Assembly: GCA_029168955.1 (NCBI GenBank)
Contig: JAPDOI010000698.1
Span: 1 to 64,000, forward strand
Length of the DNA: 64,000 nucleotides
Direction: 5' to 3'
Source of the DNA: Aplectana chamaeleonis
Lineage: Eukaryota > Nematoda > Chromadorea > Rhabditida > Cosmocercidae
Shown here: piece by piece, positions 1 to 14,010 of the stretch
How the letters are laid out: each line of letters opens with the position of its first letter
Numbering within the stretch: the stretch's first letter is position 1
The notes under the pieces: model-generated
What the model was told of the DNA's origin: nothing
What the model saw: the letters and a program-made list of their open reading frames with translations, nothing else
The model's database searches: none
Position numbers and translations under genes: made by a program

Positions 1-3000
1 CACACCCCACTTGGGTTCCGCAACACTCTCTACGAGGTCCTGCGCACTTTCACTTGGGTCCTGCACACTTTAAACGGCGTTCGGCACACCTCCCGCGGGT
101 TCCGCACACTTTCTGCGGCGTCCGGCGCACTCCCACCAGGTCCCGCACATTCTCTATGGCGTCCCGCCTCTTCCACTTGGGTCCCGCACACTCTCTACGG
201 CGTCCTGCCCACTCCCACTTGGGTGCCGCACACTTCCTATGGCGTCCTGCGCACGCCCACATGAATCCACACACTTCCTACGGCGTTCGGCGCACTCCCG
301 CTTTGGTCCCGCACACATTCTACGGCGTCCGGCTCACTCCCACTTGGGTCCCGGAACACTTTCTACGGCGTCCGGCATCCCGCGGGTCCGGCACACTTTA
401 TACGGCGTCCGGCGCTCTCCCACTCGGGTCCCGCCTCTTCCGCTTGGGTCCCGCACACTCTCTACGGGGTCCTGAGCACTTCCATTGGGGTCCGGCACTC
501 TTCCTACGGCGTTCGGCGCACTCCCGCTTGGGTCCTGCACACTTTCACGGCGTCCGGCGCACTCCACTTGGGTCCCGCACACTTTCTACGGCGTCCGGCG
601 CACCCCCACTTGGGTCCCGCACACTTTACGGCGTCCGGCGCCTCCCACTCGGGTCCCGCCTCTTCCACTTGGGTCCCGAACACTTTATACGGCGTCCGGC
701 GCCTCCACTTTGGTCCCGCACACTTTCTACGGCGTCTGGCGCTCTCCCACTGGGTCCCGCCTCTTCCACTTCGGTCCCGCACACCTCTACGCCGGCGTCA
801 CACACCCGCACTTGGATCTAGCGTTTTTCCAACGGCGTTCGACACTGCTCCACTTGGGTTCCGCACACTTTCTACGGCGTCCGGTGCACTCCGCCACTTG
901 GGTCCAGCACACTCTCCACGACGTCCCGCACACTCCCACTTGGATTTAGCACACTTCCTACGGCGTTCGGCACACTCCCACTTGGGTTCCGCACAATACT
1001 CTACGAGGTCCTGCGCACTTTCACTTGGGTCCCGCACACTTTAAACGGCGTTCGGCACACTCCCACTTGGGTTCCGCACACTTTCTGCGGCGTCCGGCGC
1101 ACTCCCACTTGGGTCCCGCACATTCTCTATGGCGTCCCGCCTCTTCCACTTGGGTCCCGCACACTCTCTCGGCGTCCTGCCCACTCCCACTTGGGTGCCG
1201 CACACTTTCTATGGCGTCCTGCGCACGCCCACATGAATCCCGCACACTTCCTACGGCGTTCGGCGCACTCCCGCTTTGGTCCCGCACATTCTACGGCGTC
1301 CGGCTCACTCCCACCTGGGTCCCGAACACTTTCTACGGCGTCCGGCGCACTCCACTTGGGTCCGGCACACTTATACGGCGTCCGGCGCTCTCCCACTCGG
1401 GTCCCGCCTCTTCCACTTGGGTCCCGCACACTCTCTACGGGGTCCTGAGCACTTCCATTAGGTCCCGCACTCTTCCTACGGCGTTCGGCGCACTCCCGCT
1501 TGGGTCCTGCACACTTTCTACGGCGTCCGGCGCACTCCCACTTGGGTCCCGCACACTTTCTACGGCGTCCGGCGCACCCCACTTGGGTCCCGCACACTTT
1601 ATACGGCGTCCGGCGCTTTCTCCCACTCGGGTCCCGCCTCTTCCACTTGGGTCCCGGAACACTTTATACGGCGTCCGGCGCTCTCCCACTTTGGTCCCGC
1701 ACACTTTCTACGGCGTCTGGCGCCTCCCACTCGGGTCCCGCCTCTTCCACTTCGGTCCCGCACACCTTCTACGGCGTCCCGCACACCCGCACTTGGATCT
1801 AGCGTTTTTCCAACGGCGTTCGGCACACTCCCACTTGGGTTGCGCACACTTTCTACGGCGTCCGGTGCACTCCCACTTGGGTCCAGCACACTCTCCACGA
1901 CGTCCCGCACACTCCCACTTGGATTTAGCACACTTCCTACGGCGTTCGGCACACCTCCCACTTGGGTTCCGCACACTTCTACGAGGTCCTGCGCACTTTC
2001 ACTTGGGTCCCGCACACTTTAAACGGCGTTCGGCACACTCCCACTTGGGTTCCGCACACTTTCTGCGGCGTCCGGCGCACTCCCACTTGGGTCCCGCACA
2101 TTCTCTACGGCGTCCTGCCCACTCCCACTTGGGTGCCGCACACTTTCTATGGCGTCCTGCGCACTCCCACATGGATCCCGCACACTTCCTACAGCGTTCG
2201 GCGCACTCCCGCTTGGGTCCCGCACACATTCTACGGCGTCCGGCGCACTCCCACTTGGGTCCCGCACACTTTATACGGCGTCCGGCGCTCTCCCACTCGG
2301 GTCCCGCCTCTTCCACTTGGGTCCCGAACACTTTATACGGCGTCCGGCGCTCTCCCACTTGGGTCCCGCACACTTTCTACGGCGTCTGGCGCTCTCCCAC
2401 TCGGGTCCCGCCTCTTCCACTTCGGTCCCGCACACCTTCTACGGCGTCCCGCACACTCGCACTTGGATCTAGCGTTTTTCCAACGGCGTTCGGCACACTC
2501 CCACTTGGGTTCCGCACACTTTCTACGGCGTCCGGTGCACTCCCACTTGGGTCCCGCACACTCTCTACGGCGTCCGGCGCTCTCCCACTCGGGTCCCGCC
2601 TCTTGCACTTGGGTCCCGAACACTTTATACGGCGTTCGGCGCTCTCCCACTTGGGCCCGCACACTTTCTACGGCGTCTGGCGCTCTCCCACTCGGGTCCC
2701 GCCTCTTCCACTTCGGTCCCGCACACCTTCTACGGCGTCCCGCACACTCGCATTTGGATCTAGCGTTTTTCCAACGGCGTTCGGCACACTCCCACTTGGG
2801 TTCCGCACACTTTTTACGGCGTCCGGTGCACTCCCACTTGGGTCCAGCACACTCTCTACGACGTCCCGCACACTCCCACTTGGATCTAGCACACTTCCTA
2901 CGGCGTTCGGCACACTCCCACTTTGGTTCCGCACACTCTCTACGAGGTCCTGCGCACTTCCACTTGGGTCCCGCACACTTTAAACGGCGTTCGGCACACT

Positions 3001-6000
3001 CCCACTTGGGTTCCGCACACATTCTGCGGCGTCCGGCGCACTCCCACATGGATCCCGCACACTTCCTACGGCGTCCTGAGCACTTCCACTAGGGTCCCGC
3101 ACACTTCCTACGGCGTTCAGCGCACTCCCGCTTGGATCCTGCACACTTTCTACGGCGTCCGGCGCACTCCCACTTGGGTCCCGCACTCTTCCTACGGCGT
3201 TCGGCGCACTCCCGCTTGGGTCCTGCACACTTTCTACGGCGTCCGGCGCACTCCCACCTGGGTCCCGCACACTTTCTACGGCGTCCGGCGCACCCCCACT
3301 TGGGTCCCGCACACTTTATACGGCGTCCGGCGCTCTCCCACTCGGGTCCCGCCTCTTCCACTTGGGTCCCGAACACTTTATACGGCGTCCGGCGCTCTCC
3401 CACTTGGGTCCCGCACACTTTCTACGGCGTCTGGCGCTCTCCCACTCGGGTCCCGCCTCTTCCACTTCGGTCCCGCCCACCTTCTACGGCGTCCCGCACA
3501 CCCGCACTTGGATCTAGCGTTTTTCCAACGGCGTTCGGCACACTCCCACTTGGGTTCCGCACACTTTCTACGGCGTCCGGTGCACTCCCACTTGGGTCCA
3601 GCACACTCTCTACGACGTCCCGCACACTCCCACTTGGATTTAGCACACTTCCTACGGCGTTTGGCACACTCCCACTCTGGGTTCCGCACACTCTCTACGA
3701 GGTCCTGCGCACTTTCACTTGGGTCCCGCACACTTTAAACGGCGTTCGGCACACTCCCACTTGGGTTCCGCACACTTTCTGCGGCGTCCGGCGCACTCCC
3801 ACTTGGGTCCCGCACATTCTCTATGGCGTCCCGCCTCTTCCACTTGGGTCCCGCACACTCTCTACGGCGTCCTGCCCACTCCCACTTGGGTGCCGCACAC
3901 TTTCTATGGCGTCCTGCGCACGCCCACATGAATCCCGCACACTTCCTACGGCGTTCGGCGCACTCCCGCTTTGGTCCCGCACACATTCTACGGCGTCCGG
4001 CTCACTCCCACTTGGGTCCCGAACACTTTCTACGGCGTCCGGCGCACTCCCACTTGGGTCCGGCACACTTTATACGGCGTCCGGCGCTCTCCCACTCGGG
4101 TCCCGCCTCTTCCACTTGGGTCCCGCACACTCTCTACGGGGTCCTGAGCACTTCCATTAGGGTCCCGCACTCTTCCTACGGCGTTCGGCGCACTCCCGCT
4201 TGGGTCCTGCACACTTTCTACGGCGTCCGGCGCACTCCCACTTGGGTCCCGCACACTTTCTACGGCGTCCGGCGCACCCCCACTTGGGTCCCGCACACTT
4301 TATACGGCGTCCGGCGCTCTCCCACTCGGGTCCCGCCTCTTCCACTTGGGTCCCGAACACTTTATACGGCGTCCGGCGCTCTCCCACTTTGGTCCCGCAC
4401 ACTTTCTACGGCGTCTGGCGCTCTCCCACTCGGGTCCCGCCTCTTCCACTTCGGTCCCGCACACCTTCTACGGCGTCCCGCACACCCGCACTTGGATCTA
4501 GCGTTTTTCCAACGGCGTTCGGCACACTCCCACTTGGGTTCCGCACACTTTCTACGGCGTCCGGGGCACTCCCACTTGGGTCCAGCACACTCTCCACGAC
4601 GTCCCGCACACTCCCACTTGGATTTAGCACACTTCCTACGGCGTTCGGCACACTCCCACTTGGGTTCCGCACACTCTCTACGAGGTCCTGCGCACTTTCA
4701 CTTGGGTCCCGCACACTTTAAACGGCGTTCGGCACACTCCCACTTGGGTTCCGCACACTTTCTGCGGCGTCCGGCGCACTCCCACTTGGGTCCCGCACAT
4801 TCTCTACGGCGTCCTGCCCACTCCCACTTGGGTGCCGCACACTTTCTATGGCGTCCTGCGCACTCCCACGGATCCCGCACACTTCCTACAGCGTTCGGCG
4901 CACTCCCGCTTGGGTCCCGCACACATTCTACGGCGTCCGGCGCACTCCCACTTGGGTCCCGCACACTTTATACGGCGTCCGGCGCTTCTCCCACTCGGGT
5001 CCCGCCTCTTCCACTTGGGTCCCGAACACTTTATACGGCGTCCGGCGCTCTCCCACTCTGGGTCCCGCACACTTTCTACGGCGTCTGGCGCTCTCCCACT
5101 CGGGTCCCGCCTCTTCCACTTCGGTCCCGCACACCTTCTACGGCGTCCCGCACACTCGCACTTGGATCTAGCGTTTTTCCAACGGCGTTGGGCACACTCC
5201 CACTTGGGTTCCGCACACTTTCTACGGCGTCCGGTGCACTCCCACTTGGGTCCCGCACACTCTCTACGGCGTCCGGCGCTCTCCCACTCGGGTCCCGCCT
5301 CTTGCACTTGGGTCCCGAACACTTTATACGGCGTTCGGCGCTCTCCCACTTGGGCCCGCACACTTTCTACGGCGTCTGGCGCTCTCCCACTCGGGTCCCG
5401 CCTCTTCCACTTCGGTCCCGCACACCTTCTACGGCGTCCCGCACACCGCATTTGGATCTAGCGTTTTTCCAACGGCGTTCGGCACACCCCACTCTGGGTC
5501 CCCCACACTTCCTACGGCGTCCCGTCCACTCCCACTTGGGTCCAGCACACTCTCTACGACGTCCCGCACACTCCCACTTGGATCTAGCACACTTCCTACG
5601 GCGTTCGGCACACTCCCACTTTGGTTCCGCACACTCTCTACGAGGTCCTGCGCACTTCCACTTGGGTCCCGCACACTTTAAACGGCGTTCGGCACACTCC
5701 CACTTGGGTTCCGCACACATTCTGCGGCGTCCGGCGCACTCCCACATGGATCCCGCACACTTCCTACGGCGTCCTGAGCACTTCCACTAGGGTCCCGCAC
5801 ACTTCCTACGGCGTTCAGCGCACTCCCGCTTGGATCCTGCACACTTTCTACGGCGTCCGGCGCACTCCCACTTGGGTCCCGCACACTTTCTACGGCGTCC
5901 GGCGCACTCCCACTTGGGTCCCGCACACTTTATACGGCGTCCGGCGCTCTCCCACTCGGGTCCCGCCTCTTCCACTTGGGTCCCGAACACTTTATACGGC

Positions 6001-9000
6001 GTCCGGCGCTCTCCCACTTGGGTCCCGCACACTTTCTACGGCGTCTGGCGCTCTCCCACTCGGGTCCCGCCTCTTCCACTTCGGTCCCGCACACCTTCTA
6101 CGGCGTCCCGCACACTCGCACTTGGATCTAGCGTTTTTCCAACGGCGTTCGGCACACTCCAACTTGGGTTCCGCACACTTTCTACGGCGTCCGGTGCACT
6201 CCCACTTGGGTCCAGCACACTCTCTACGACGTCCCGCACACTCCCACTTGGATCTAGCACACTTCCTACGGCGTTCGGCACACTCCCACTTGGGTTCCGC
6301 ACACTCTCTACGAGGTCCTGCGCACTTCCACTTGGGTCCCGCACACTTTAAACGGCGTTCGGCACACTCCCACTTGGGTTCCGCACACATTCTGCGGCGT
6401 CCGGCGCACTCCCACATGGATCCCGCACACTTCCTACGGCGTCCTGAGCACTTCCACTAGGGTCCCGCACACTTCCTACGGCGTTCAGCGCACTCCCGCT
6501 TGGATCCTGCACACTTTCTACGGCGTCCGGCGCACTCCCACTTGGGTCCCGCACACTTTACACGGCGTCCGGCGCTCTCCCACTCGGGTCCCGCCTCTTC
6601 CACTTGGGTCTTGAACACTTTATACGGCGTCCGGCGCTCTCCCACTTGGGTCCCGCACACTTTCTACGGCGTCTGGCGCTCTCCCACTCGGGTCCCGCCT
6701 CTTCCACTTCGGTCCCGCACACCTTCTACGGCGTCCCGCACACCCGCACTTGGATCTAGCGTTTTTCCAACGGCGTTCGGCACACTCCCACTTGGGTCCC
6801 GCACACTCTCTACGGCGTCCGGTGCACTCCCACTTGGGTCCAGCACACTTCCTACGGCGTTCGGCGCACTCCCGCTTGGGTCCTGCACACTTTCTACGGC
6901 GTCCGGCGCACTCCCGCTTGGGTACCGCACACTTCCTACGGCGTTCGGCGCACTCCCGCTTGGGTCCCGCACACTTCCTACGGCGTCCTGCGCACTCCTA
7001 CTTGGGTCCCGCACACTTTCTACGGCGTCCGGCGCACTCCCACTTGGGTCCCGCACACTTTATATGGGGTCCTGCGCACTTCCACTAGGGTGCCGCACAC
7101 TTCCTACGGCGTCCGGCGCTCTCGCACTCGGGTCCCGCACACTTCCTACGGCGTCCGGCGCACTCCTACTTGGGTCCCGCACACTTTCTATGGCGTCCGG
7201 CGCACTCCCACTTGGGTCCCGCACACTTTATACGGGGTCCTGCGCACTTCCACTAGGGTGCCGCACACTTCCTACGGCGTTCGGCGCACTCCCGCTTGGG
7301 TCCCGCACACTTTCTGCGGCGTCCGGCGCACTCCCACTTGGGTCCCGCACACTTCCTACGGCGTCCGGCGCACTCCCACTTGGGTCCCGCACTTTTTATA
7401 CGGCGTCCGGCGCTCTCCCACTCGGGTCCCGCCTCTTCCACTTGGGTCCCGCACACTTTACACGGCGTCCGGCGCTCTCACACTTGGGTCCCGCACACTT
7501 TCTACGGCGTCTGGCGCTCTCCCACTCGGGTCCCGCCTCTTCCACTTGGGTCCCGCACACCTTCTACGGCGTCCCGCACACTCCCACTTGAATCTAGCCC
7601 ACTTCCTACGGCGTTCGGCGCGCTCCCACTTGGGTTCCGCACACTTTCTATGGCGTCCGGCGCACTCCCACTTGGGTCCCGCACACTCTCTACGGCGTCC
7701 TGCCCACTCCCACTTGGGTGCCTCACACTTTCTATGGCGTCCTGCGCTAGCCCACATGGATCCCGCACACTTCCTACGGCGTTCGGCGCACTCCCGCTTG
7801 GGTCCCGCACACATTCTACGGCGTCCGGCGCACTCCCACTTGGGTCCCGCACACTCTCTACGGGGTCCTGAGCACTTCCACTAGGGTCCCGCACACTTCC
7901 TACGGCGTTCGGCGCGCTCCCGCTTGGGTCCCGCACATTTCCTACGGCGTTCAGCGCACTCCCACTTGGGTCCTGCACACTTTCTACAGCGTCCGGCGCA
8001 CTCCCACTTGGGTCCCGCACACTTTCTACGGCGTCCGGCGCACTCCCACTTGGGTCCCGCACACTTTATACGGCGTCCGGCGCTCTCCCACTCGGGTCCC
8101 GCCTCTTCCACTTGGGTCCCGAACACTTTATACGGCGTCCGGCGCTCTCCCACTTGGGTCCCGCACACTTTCTACGGCGTCTGGCGCTCTCCCACTCGGG
8201 TCCCGCCTCTTCCACTTCGGTCCCGCACACCTTCTACGGCGTCCGGCGCACTCCCACTTGGGTCCCGCACACACTATACGGGGTCCTGCGCACTTCCACT
8301 AGGGTACCGCACACTTCCTACGGCGTTCGGCGCACTCCCGCTTGGGTCCCGCACACTTCTTACGGCTTCCGGCGCACTCCTACTTGGGTCCCGCACACTT
8401 TCTACGGCGTCCGGCGCACTCCCACTTGGGTCCCGCACACTTTATACGGGGTCCTGCGCACTTCCACTAGGGTGCCGCACACTTCCTACGGCGTCCGGCG
8501 CTCTCCCACTCGGGTCCCGCACACTTCCTACGGCGTCCGGCGCACTCCTACTTGGGTCATGCACACTTTCTACGGCGTCCGTAGCACTCGCATTTGAGTC
8601 CCACACATTTTCTACGGCGTTCGGCGCACTCCCACTTGGGTCCCGCACACTTCCTACGGCGTCCGGCGCACTCCCACTTGGGTCCCGCACTTTTTATACG
8701 GCGTCCGGCGCTCTCCCACTCGGGTCCCGCCTCTTCCACTTGGGTCCCGCACACTTTATACGGCGTCCGGCGCTCTCCCACTTGGGTTCGGCACACTTTC
8801 TACGGCGTTCGGCGCACTCCCGCTTGGGTCCCGCACACATTCTACGGCGTCCGGCGCACTCCCACTTGGGTCCCGCACACTCTCTACGGGGTCCTGAGCA
8901 CTTCCACTAGGGTCCCGCACACTTCCTACGGCGTTCGGCGCGCTCCCGCTTGGGTCCCGCACACTTCCTACGGCGTTCAACGCACTCCCACTTGGGTCCT

Positions 9001-12000
9001 GCACACTTTCTACAGCGTCCGGCGCACTCCCACTTGGGTCCCGCACTTTTTCTACGGCGTCCGGCGCACTCCCACTTGGGTCCCGCACACTTTATACGGC
9101 GTCCGGCGCTCTCCCACTCGGGTCCCGCCTCTTCCACTTGGGTCCCGAACACTTTCTACGGCGTCTGGCGCTCTCCCACTCGGGTCCCGCCTCTTCCACT
9201 TGGGTCCCGCACACTTTATACGGCGTCCGGCGCTCTCACACTTGGGTCCCGCACACTTTCTACGGCGTCTGGCGCTCTCCCACTCGGGTCCCGCCTCTTC
9301 CACTTGGGTCCCGCACACTTTATACGGCGTCCTGCCCACTCCCACTTGGGTGCCTCACACTTTCTATGGCGTCCTGCGCTAGCCCACATGGATCCCGCAC
9401 ACTTCCTACGGCGTTCTGCGCACTCCCGCTTGGGTCCCGCACACATTCTACGGCGTCCGGCGCACTCCCACTTGGGTCCCGCACACTCTCTACGGGGTCC
9501 TGAGCACTTCCACTAGGGTCCCGCACACTTCCTACGGCGTTCGGCGCGCTCCCGCTTGGGTCCCGCACACTTCCTACGGCGTTCAGCGCACTCCCACTTG
9601 GGTCCTGCACACTTTCTACAGCGTCCGGCGCACTCCCACTTGGGTCCCGCACACTTTCTACGGCGTCCGGCGCACTCCCACTTGGGTCCCGCACACTTTA
9701 TACGGCGTCCGGCGCTCTCCCACTCGGGTCCCGCCTCTTCCACTTGAGTCCCGAACACTTTATACGGCGTCCGGCGCTCTCCCACTTGGGTCCCGCACAC
9801 TTTTTACAAGCGTCCGGCGCACTCCCACTTGGGTCCCGCACACTTTCTACGGCGTCCGGCGCACTCCCACTTGGGTCCCGCACACTTTATACGGCGTCCG
9901 GCGCTCTCCCACTCGGGTCCCGCCTCTTCCACTTGGGTCCCGCACACTTTCTACGGCGTCTGGCGCTCTCCCATTCGGATCCCGCCTCTTCCACTTCGGT
10001 CCCGCACACCTTCTACGGCGTCCGGCGCACTCCCACTTGGGTCCCGCACACTCTATACGGGGTCCTGCGCACTTCCACTAGGGTACCGCACCCTTCCTAC
10101 GGCGTTCGGCGCACTCCCGCTTGGGTCCCGCACACTTCTTACGGCTTCCGGCGCACTCCTACTTGGGTCCCGCACACTTTCTACGGCGTCCGGCGCACTC
10201 CCACTTGGGTCCCGCACACTTTATACGGGGTCCTGCGCACTTCCACTAGGGTGCCGCACACTTCCTACGGCGTCCGGCGCTCTCCCACTCGGGTCCCGCA
10301 CACTTCCTACGGCGTACGGCGCACTCCTACTTGGGTCCCGCACACTTTCTACGGCGTCCGGCGCACTCCCACTTGGGTCCCGCACACTTTATACGGCGTT
10401 CGGCGCACTCCCACTTGGGTCCCGCACACTTCCTACGGCGTCCGGCGCACTCCCACTTGGGTCCCGCACTTTTTATACGGCGTCCGGCGCTCTCCCACTC
10501 GGGTCCCGCCTCTTCCACTTGGGTCCCGCACACTTTATACGGCGTCCGGCGCTCTCCCACTTGGGTCCGGCACACTTTCTACGGCGTCTGGCGCTCTCCC
10601 ACTCGGGTCCCGCCTCTTCCACTTCGGTCCCGCACACCTTCTACGGCGTCGTGCACACTCCCACTTGGATCTAGCACACTTCCTACGGCGTTCGTCGCAC
10701 TCCCAGTTGAGCCCAGCACACTCTCTACGGCGTCCTGCCCACTCCCACTTGGGTGCCGCACACTTTCTACGGCGTCCGGCGCACTCCGACTTCGGTCCCG
10801 CACACTCTCTACGGCGTCCTGCCCACTCCCACTTGGGTCCCGCACACATTCTACGGCGTCCCGCGCACTCCCACTTGGGTCCCGCACACTCTCTACGGGG
10901 TCCTGCGCACTTCCACTTCGGTCCCGCACACTCTCTACGGCGTCCGGCGCACTCCCACTTGGGTCCCGCACACTCTCTACGGCGTCCTGCCCACTCCCAC
11001 TTGAGTGCCGCACACTTTCTATGGCGTCCTGTGCACTCCCACGTCGATCCCGCACACTTCCTACGGCGTTCGGCGCACTCTACGGCGCACACTTCCTACG
11101 GCGTTCGGCGCACTCCCGCTTGGGTCCCGCACACATTCTACGGCGTCCGGCGCACTCCCAATCGGGTCCCGCACACTCTCTACGGCGTCCGGCGCACTCC
11201 CACTTGGGTCCCGCACACTCTCTACGGCGTCCTGCGCACTCCCACATGAACCCCGCACACTTCCTACGGCGTTCGGCGCACTCCCGCTTGGGTCCCGCAC
11301 ACTTCCTACGGCGTTCGGCGCACTCCCGCTTGGGTCCCGCACACTTCCTACGGCGTTCAGCGCACTCCCACTTGGGTCCTGCACACTTTCTACGGCGTCC
11401 GGCGCACTCCCACTTGGGTCCCGCACACTTTCTACGGCGTCCGGCGCACTCCCACTTGGGTCCCGCACACTTTATACGGCGTCCGGTGCTCTCCCACTCG
11501 GGTCCCGCCTCTTCCACTTGGGTCCCGAACACTTTATACGGCGTCTGGCGCTCTCCCACTCGGGTCCCGCCTCTTCCACTTCGGTCCCGCACACCTTCTA
11601 CGACGTCCCGCACACTCCCACTTGGATCTAGCACACTTCCTACGGCGTTCGGCACACTCCCACTTGGGTTCCGCACACTCTCCACGAGGTCCTGCGCTCT
11701 TCCACTTGGGTCCCGCACACTTTAAACGGCGTTCGGCACACTCCCACTTGGGTTCCGCACACTTTCTGCGGCGTCCGGCGCACTCCCACTTGGGTCCCGC
11801 ACATTCTCTACGGCGTCCTGCCCACTCCCACTTGAGTGCCGCACACTTTCTATGGCGTCCTGTGCACTCCCACGTCGATCCCGCACACTTCCTACGGCTT
11901 TCGGCGCACTCCCGCTTGGGTCCCGCACACATTCTACGGCGTCCGGCGCACTCCCAATCGGGTCCCGCACACTCTCTACGGGGTCCTGAGCACTTCCACT

Positions 12001-12090
12001 TGGGTCCCGTACCCTTCCTATGGTGTACTGCGCATCACTTCTGAGGTCCTGCACCCTTACCCTGACGTCCTGCCCACTTCCGGAGCCCAT
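1..12090 (+). repeat. 42-bp satellite (sat42), block A
   Basis: Head-to-tail copies of a 42-bp unit whose core is TTTCTACGGCGTCC, usually preceded by TTGGGTCCCGCACAC and followed by GGCGCACTCCC. Recurrent unit variants differ in the core (TTATACGGCGTCC, TCCTACGGCGTTC, TCTCTACGGCGTCCTG, and a GATCTAGCGTTTTTCC form). A 20-bp half unit ending CCCGCCTCTTCC recurs and shifts the reading phase. The period is exactly 14 codons, and the consensus has no stop in three forward and two reverse frames, so hundreds of codons stay open in several frames at once. I treat every such ORF as non-genic. CpG is abundant, about five per unit. From about 12,000 the units become divergent and run into a unique flank. 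Confidence 0.97.
821..6220 (+). repeat. 2.7-kb higher-order repeat of sat42
   Basis: The GCGTTTTTCC variant unit occurs at 821, 1802, 2472, 2763, 3517, 4501, 5171, 5461, 6131 and 6759. The spacing pattern 981, 670, 291, 754 is followed by 984, 670, 290, so corresponding units lie 2696-2699 bp apart. A second marker, TACGAGGTCC at 1002, 1980 and 2941, recurs at 3696, 4679 and 5639 with the same offset. This shows about two copies of a roughly 64-unit higher-order repeat. The second copy loses register after about 5.5 kb, where about two units are missing. Confidence 0.85.
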
Positions 12091-12162
12091 CCCCGTAGGG
12101 TTGCCCGCCTTGAAAGTCAAGCCGAATAAACGGTCAAACAAACACACAGAGAAACGCACACC
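12091..12162 (+). repeat. conserved flank between sat42 and CATA tract, copy 1
   Basis: Short non-satellite sequence (contains CCGCCTTGAAAGTCAAGCCG and AATAAACGGTCAAAC) that also precedes the other two CATA tracts, at about 32,601-32,672 and 34,668-34,738. It marks a junction module that has been copied as a whole. The frame crossing it is open but has no protein-like signature. Confidence 0.85.
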
Positions 12163-12494
12163 TACATACATACATACATGCATACATACATACATACATA
12201 CATACATACATACATACATACATACATACATACATACATACATACATACATACATACATACATACATACATACATACATACATACATACATACATACATA
12301 CATACATACATACATACATACATACATACATACATACATACATACATACATACATACATACATACATACATACATACATACATACATACATACATACATA
12401 CATACATACATACATACATACATACATACATACATACATACATACATACATACATACATACATACATACATACATACATACATACATACATACA

Positions 12495-12528
<34 letters not shown>

Positions 12529-12538
12529 CATACATACA
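12163..12538. repeat. (CATA)n microsatellite, copy 1
   Basis: About 94 tandem CATA/TACA units, with one CATG interruption near the start and a CATATATACA interruption near the end. The 12-bp super-period without stops produces artificial IHTY (plus) and MYVC (minus) ORFs. Confidence 0.97.
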
Positions 12539-12574
12539 CACAGACGCACACACAAATTTACCAAAATATATATA

Positions 12575-13437
12575 GTAGGATTCGTTTGGCACCGCCAAAC
12601 GATGGGCCGGCGTCGCCGGCTACCCTCCGCGTAGTATTCGTTGGCTTTTGCCGACCGATGGGCCGGCTTCGCCGACCTCCCACCCTCCGCGTAGAAATCG
12701 TTCGGCTTAGCCGAACGATGGGCCGGCTTCGCCAACCCTCTCCCTCTACGTAGTATTCGTTCAGCCTCGCCGAACGATGGGCCGGCTTCGCCGACCCCTT
12801 TGCTCTACTTAGTATTCGTTCGGCTCAGCCGAACTATGGACCGCCTTCGCCGGCCACCCTCCGTGTAGTAATCGTTCGGCTTCACCGACCCCTTCCCTCT
12901 ACGTAGTATTTGTTCGGCTTCGGCGAACGATGGGCCGGCTTCGCCGACCCCCTCCCTCTACGTAGTATTCGTTTGGCTTCGCCAAACAATGGGCAGGCTA
13001 CCGTCCGCGCAGTATTCGTTCGGCTACAACGATGAGCCGGCTTCCCCGGCTACCCTCCGCGTAGTATTCTTTCGGCTTCGCCGAACCCCCACCCTCCGCG
13101 TAGTATTCGTTTGGCTTCGCCGAACGATAGACCGGCTTCGCCGGCTACCCTCCATGTTGTATTCGTTAGGCTACGCCGAACAATGGGCCGGTTTCGCCAA
13201 CCCCCCTCCTCCCTCTACGTTGTATTCGTTAGGCTACGCCGAACAATGGGCCGGCTTCGCCAACCCCCTCCTCCCTCTACGTAGTATTCGTTTGGCTTCG
13301 CCGACCCCCTCCCTCTGAGAAGTATTCGTTCGGCTTCGCCGAACGATGGACTGGCTTTGCCGACCCCCTCCCTCTACGTAGTATTCGTTTGGCTTCGCCG
13401 AACGATGGACCGGCATTGCTGGCCACCTATATAGTAA
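12575..13437 (+). repeat. GC-rich hairpin satellite, block 1
   Basis: Units of about 54-59 bp. Each carries hairpin 1 (CGTTCGGC-TTC-GCCGAACG), the spacer ATGG, hairpin 2 (GCCGGC-TTC-GCCGGC), a pyrimidine linker (CCCCCTCCCT or CCACCCTCC), and often the palindrome CTACGTAG before TATTCG. Block 1 has about 15 units in plus orientation, immediately after the CATA tract and its short flank. ORFs here are by-products of the repeat. Confidence 0.95.
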
Positions 13438-13512
13438 CAGCGGCGTCGGCCGGCTGACGCCGGCCTCTGCCGCTGGGGTCCGGCTGCGCCGGCCCATTCG
13501 CCGGCATATTGG
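13438..13512. repeat. nested GC palindrome ending hairpin-satellite block 1
   Basis: Inverted repeats CAGCGG/CCGCTG, CGGCGTC/GACGCCG and CCGGC/GCCGG are nested within about 40 bp, followed by more CCGGC half-sites. It marks the transition from the hairpin satellite to unique AT-rich DNA. Confidence 0.6.
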
Positions 13513-14010
13513 GTATGAAGCAAATAAATCGGCGCTTTCTTTCTTACCGCGCCAGGCCAAAGGTTGGCTTAGGCGGCAACACTTCAATCATCGGGAATCA
13601 CAAAGCATTCCAAACCTGGCAACACCCGTTTACCTCCTTATCTGTACCGTGACACACCGGTCGTTCTTCCTTTTTATTAAGGTTCTAGAGTGGCTTTTGA
13701 TTTATTCTAATTTCTGTCATGATAAGGTTAACCGCTGTTTGGAATTTACTGAACATTTTCATGATCAACCGACACCCTGCTAATTTTATTGCCAAATGAA
13801 GTAGAATGATGTTTGTGTTTCATGGATGCAGATTTAAATTATTTCTTATTTTTATTGTATATAAACCCGATTTGAAAAAGTTAGTGCATACAAACAGCTA
13901 AGCAGTTGAAATGAGTGGTGAAGGGTAGGGGACCTGAAGAGAGGACGGTGTACGCTCTCTTTCAGACACACGAAGTGAGGCCCCGGTCAGAGTTGGTGCT
14001 ATTTGCATCT
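13513..14010. other. unique AT-rich stretch, no feature recognised
   Basis: I see no ORF with protein character, no tRNA-like box and no tandem repeat. A TATATAAACC motif near 13,859 could be a fortuitous TATA-like sequence. It separates the first hairpin-satellite block from the G-rich minisatellite. Confidence 0.5.

Noticed and set aside
1025..2983. 652-codon ORF and many similar ones in block A
   Set aside because: Same satellite artefact, with competing open frames in both strands.
12020..12634. ORFs rich in IHTY (plus) or MYVC (minus) across the CATA tracts
   Set aside because: Translation of a 4-bp microsatellite. The equivalent ORFs at 32.5 and 34.4 kb differ only by repeat number.
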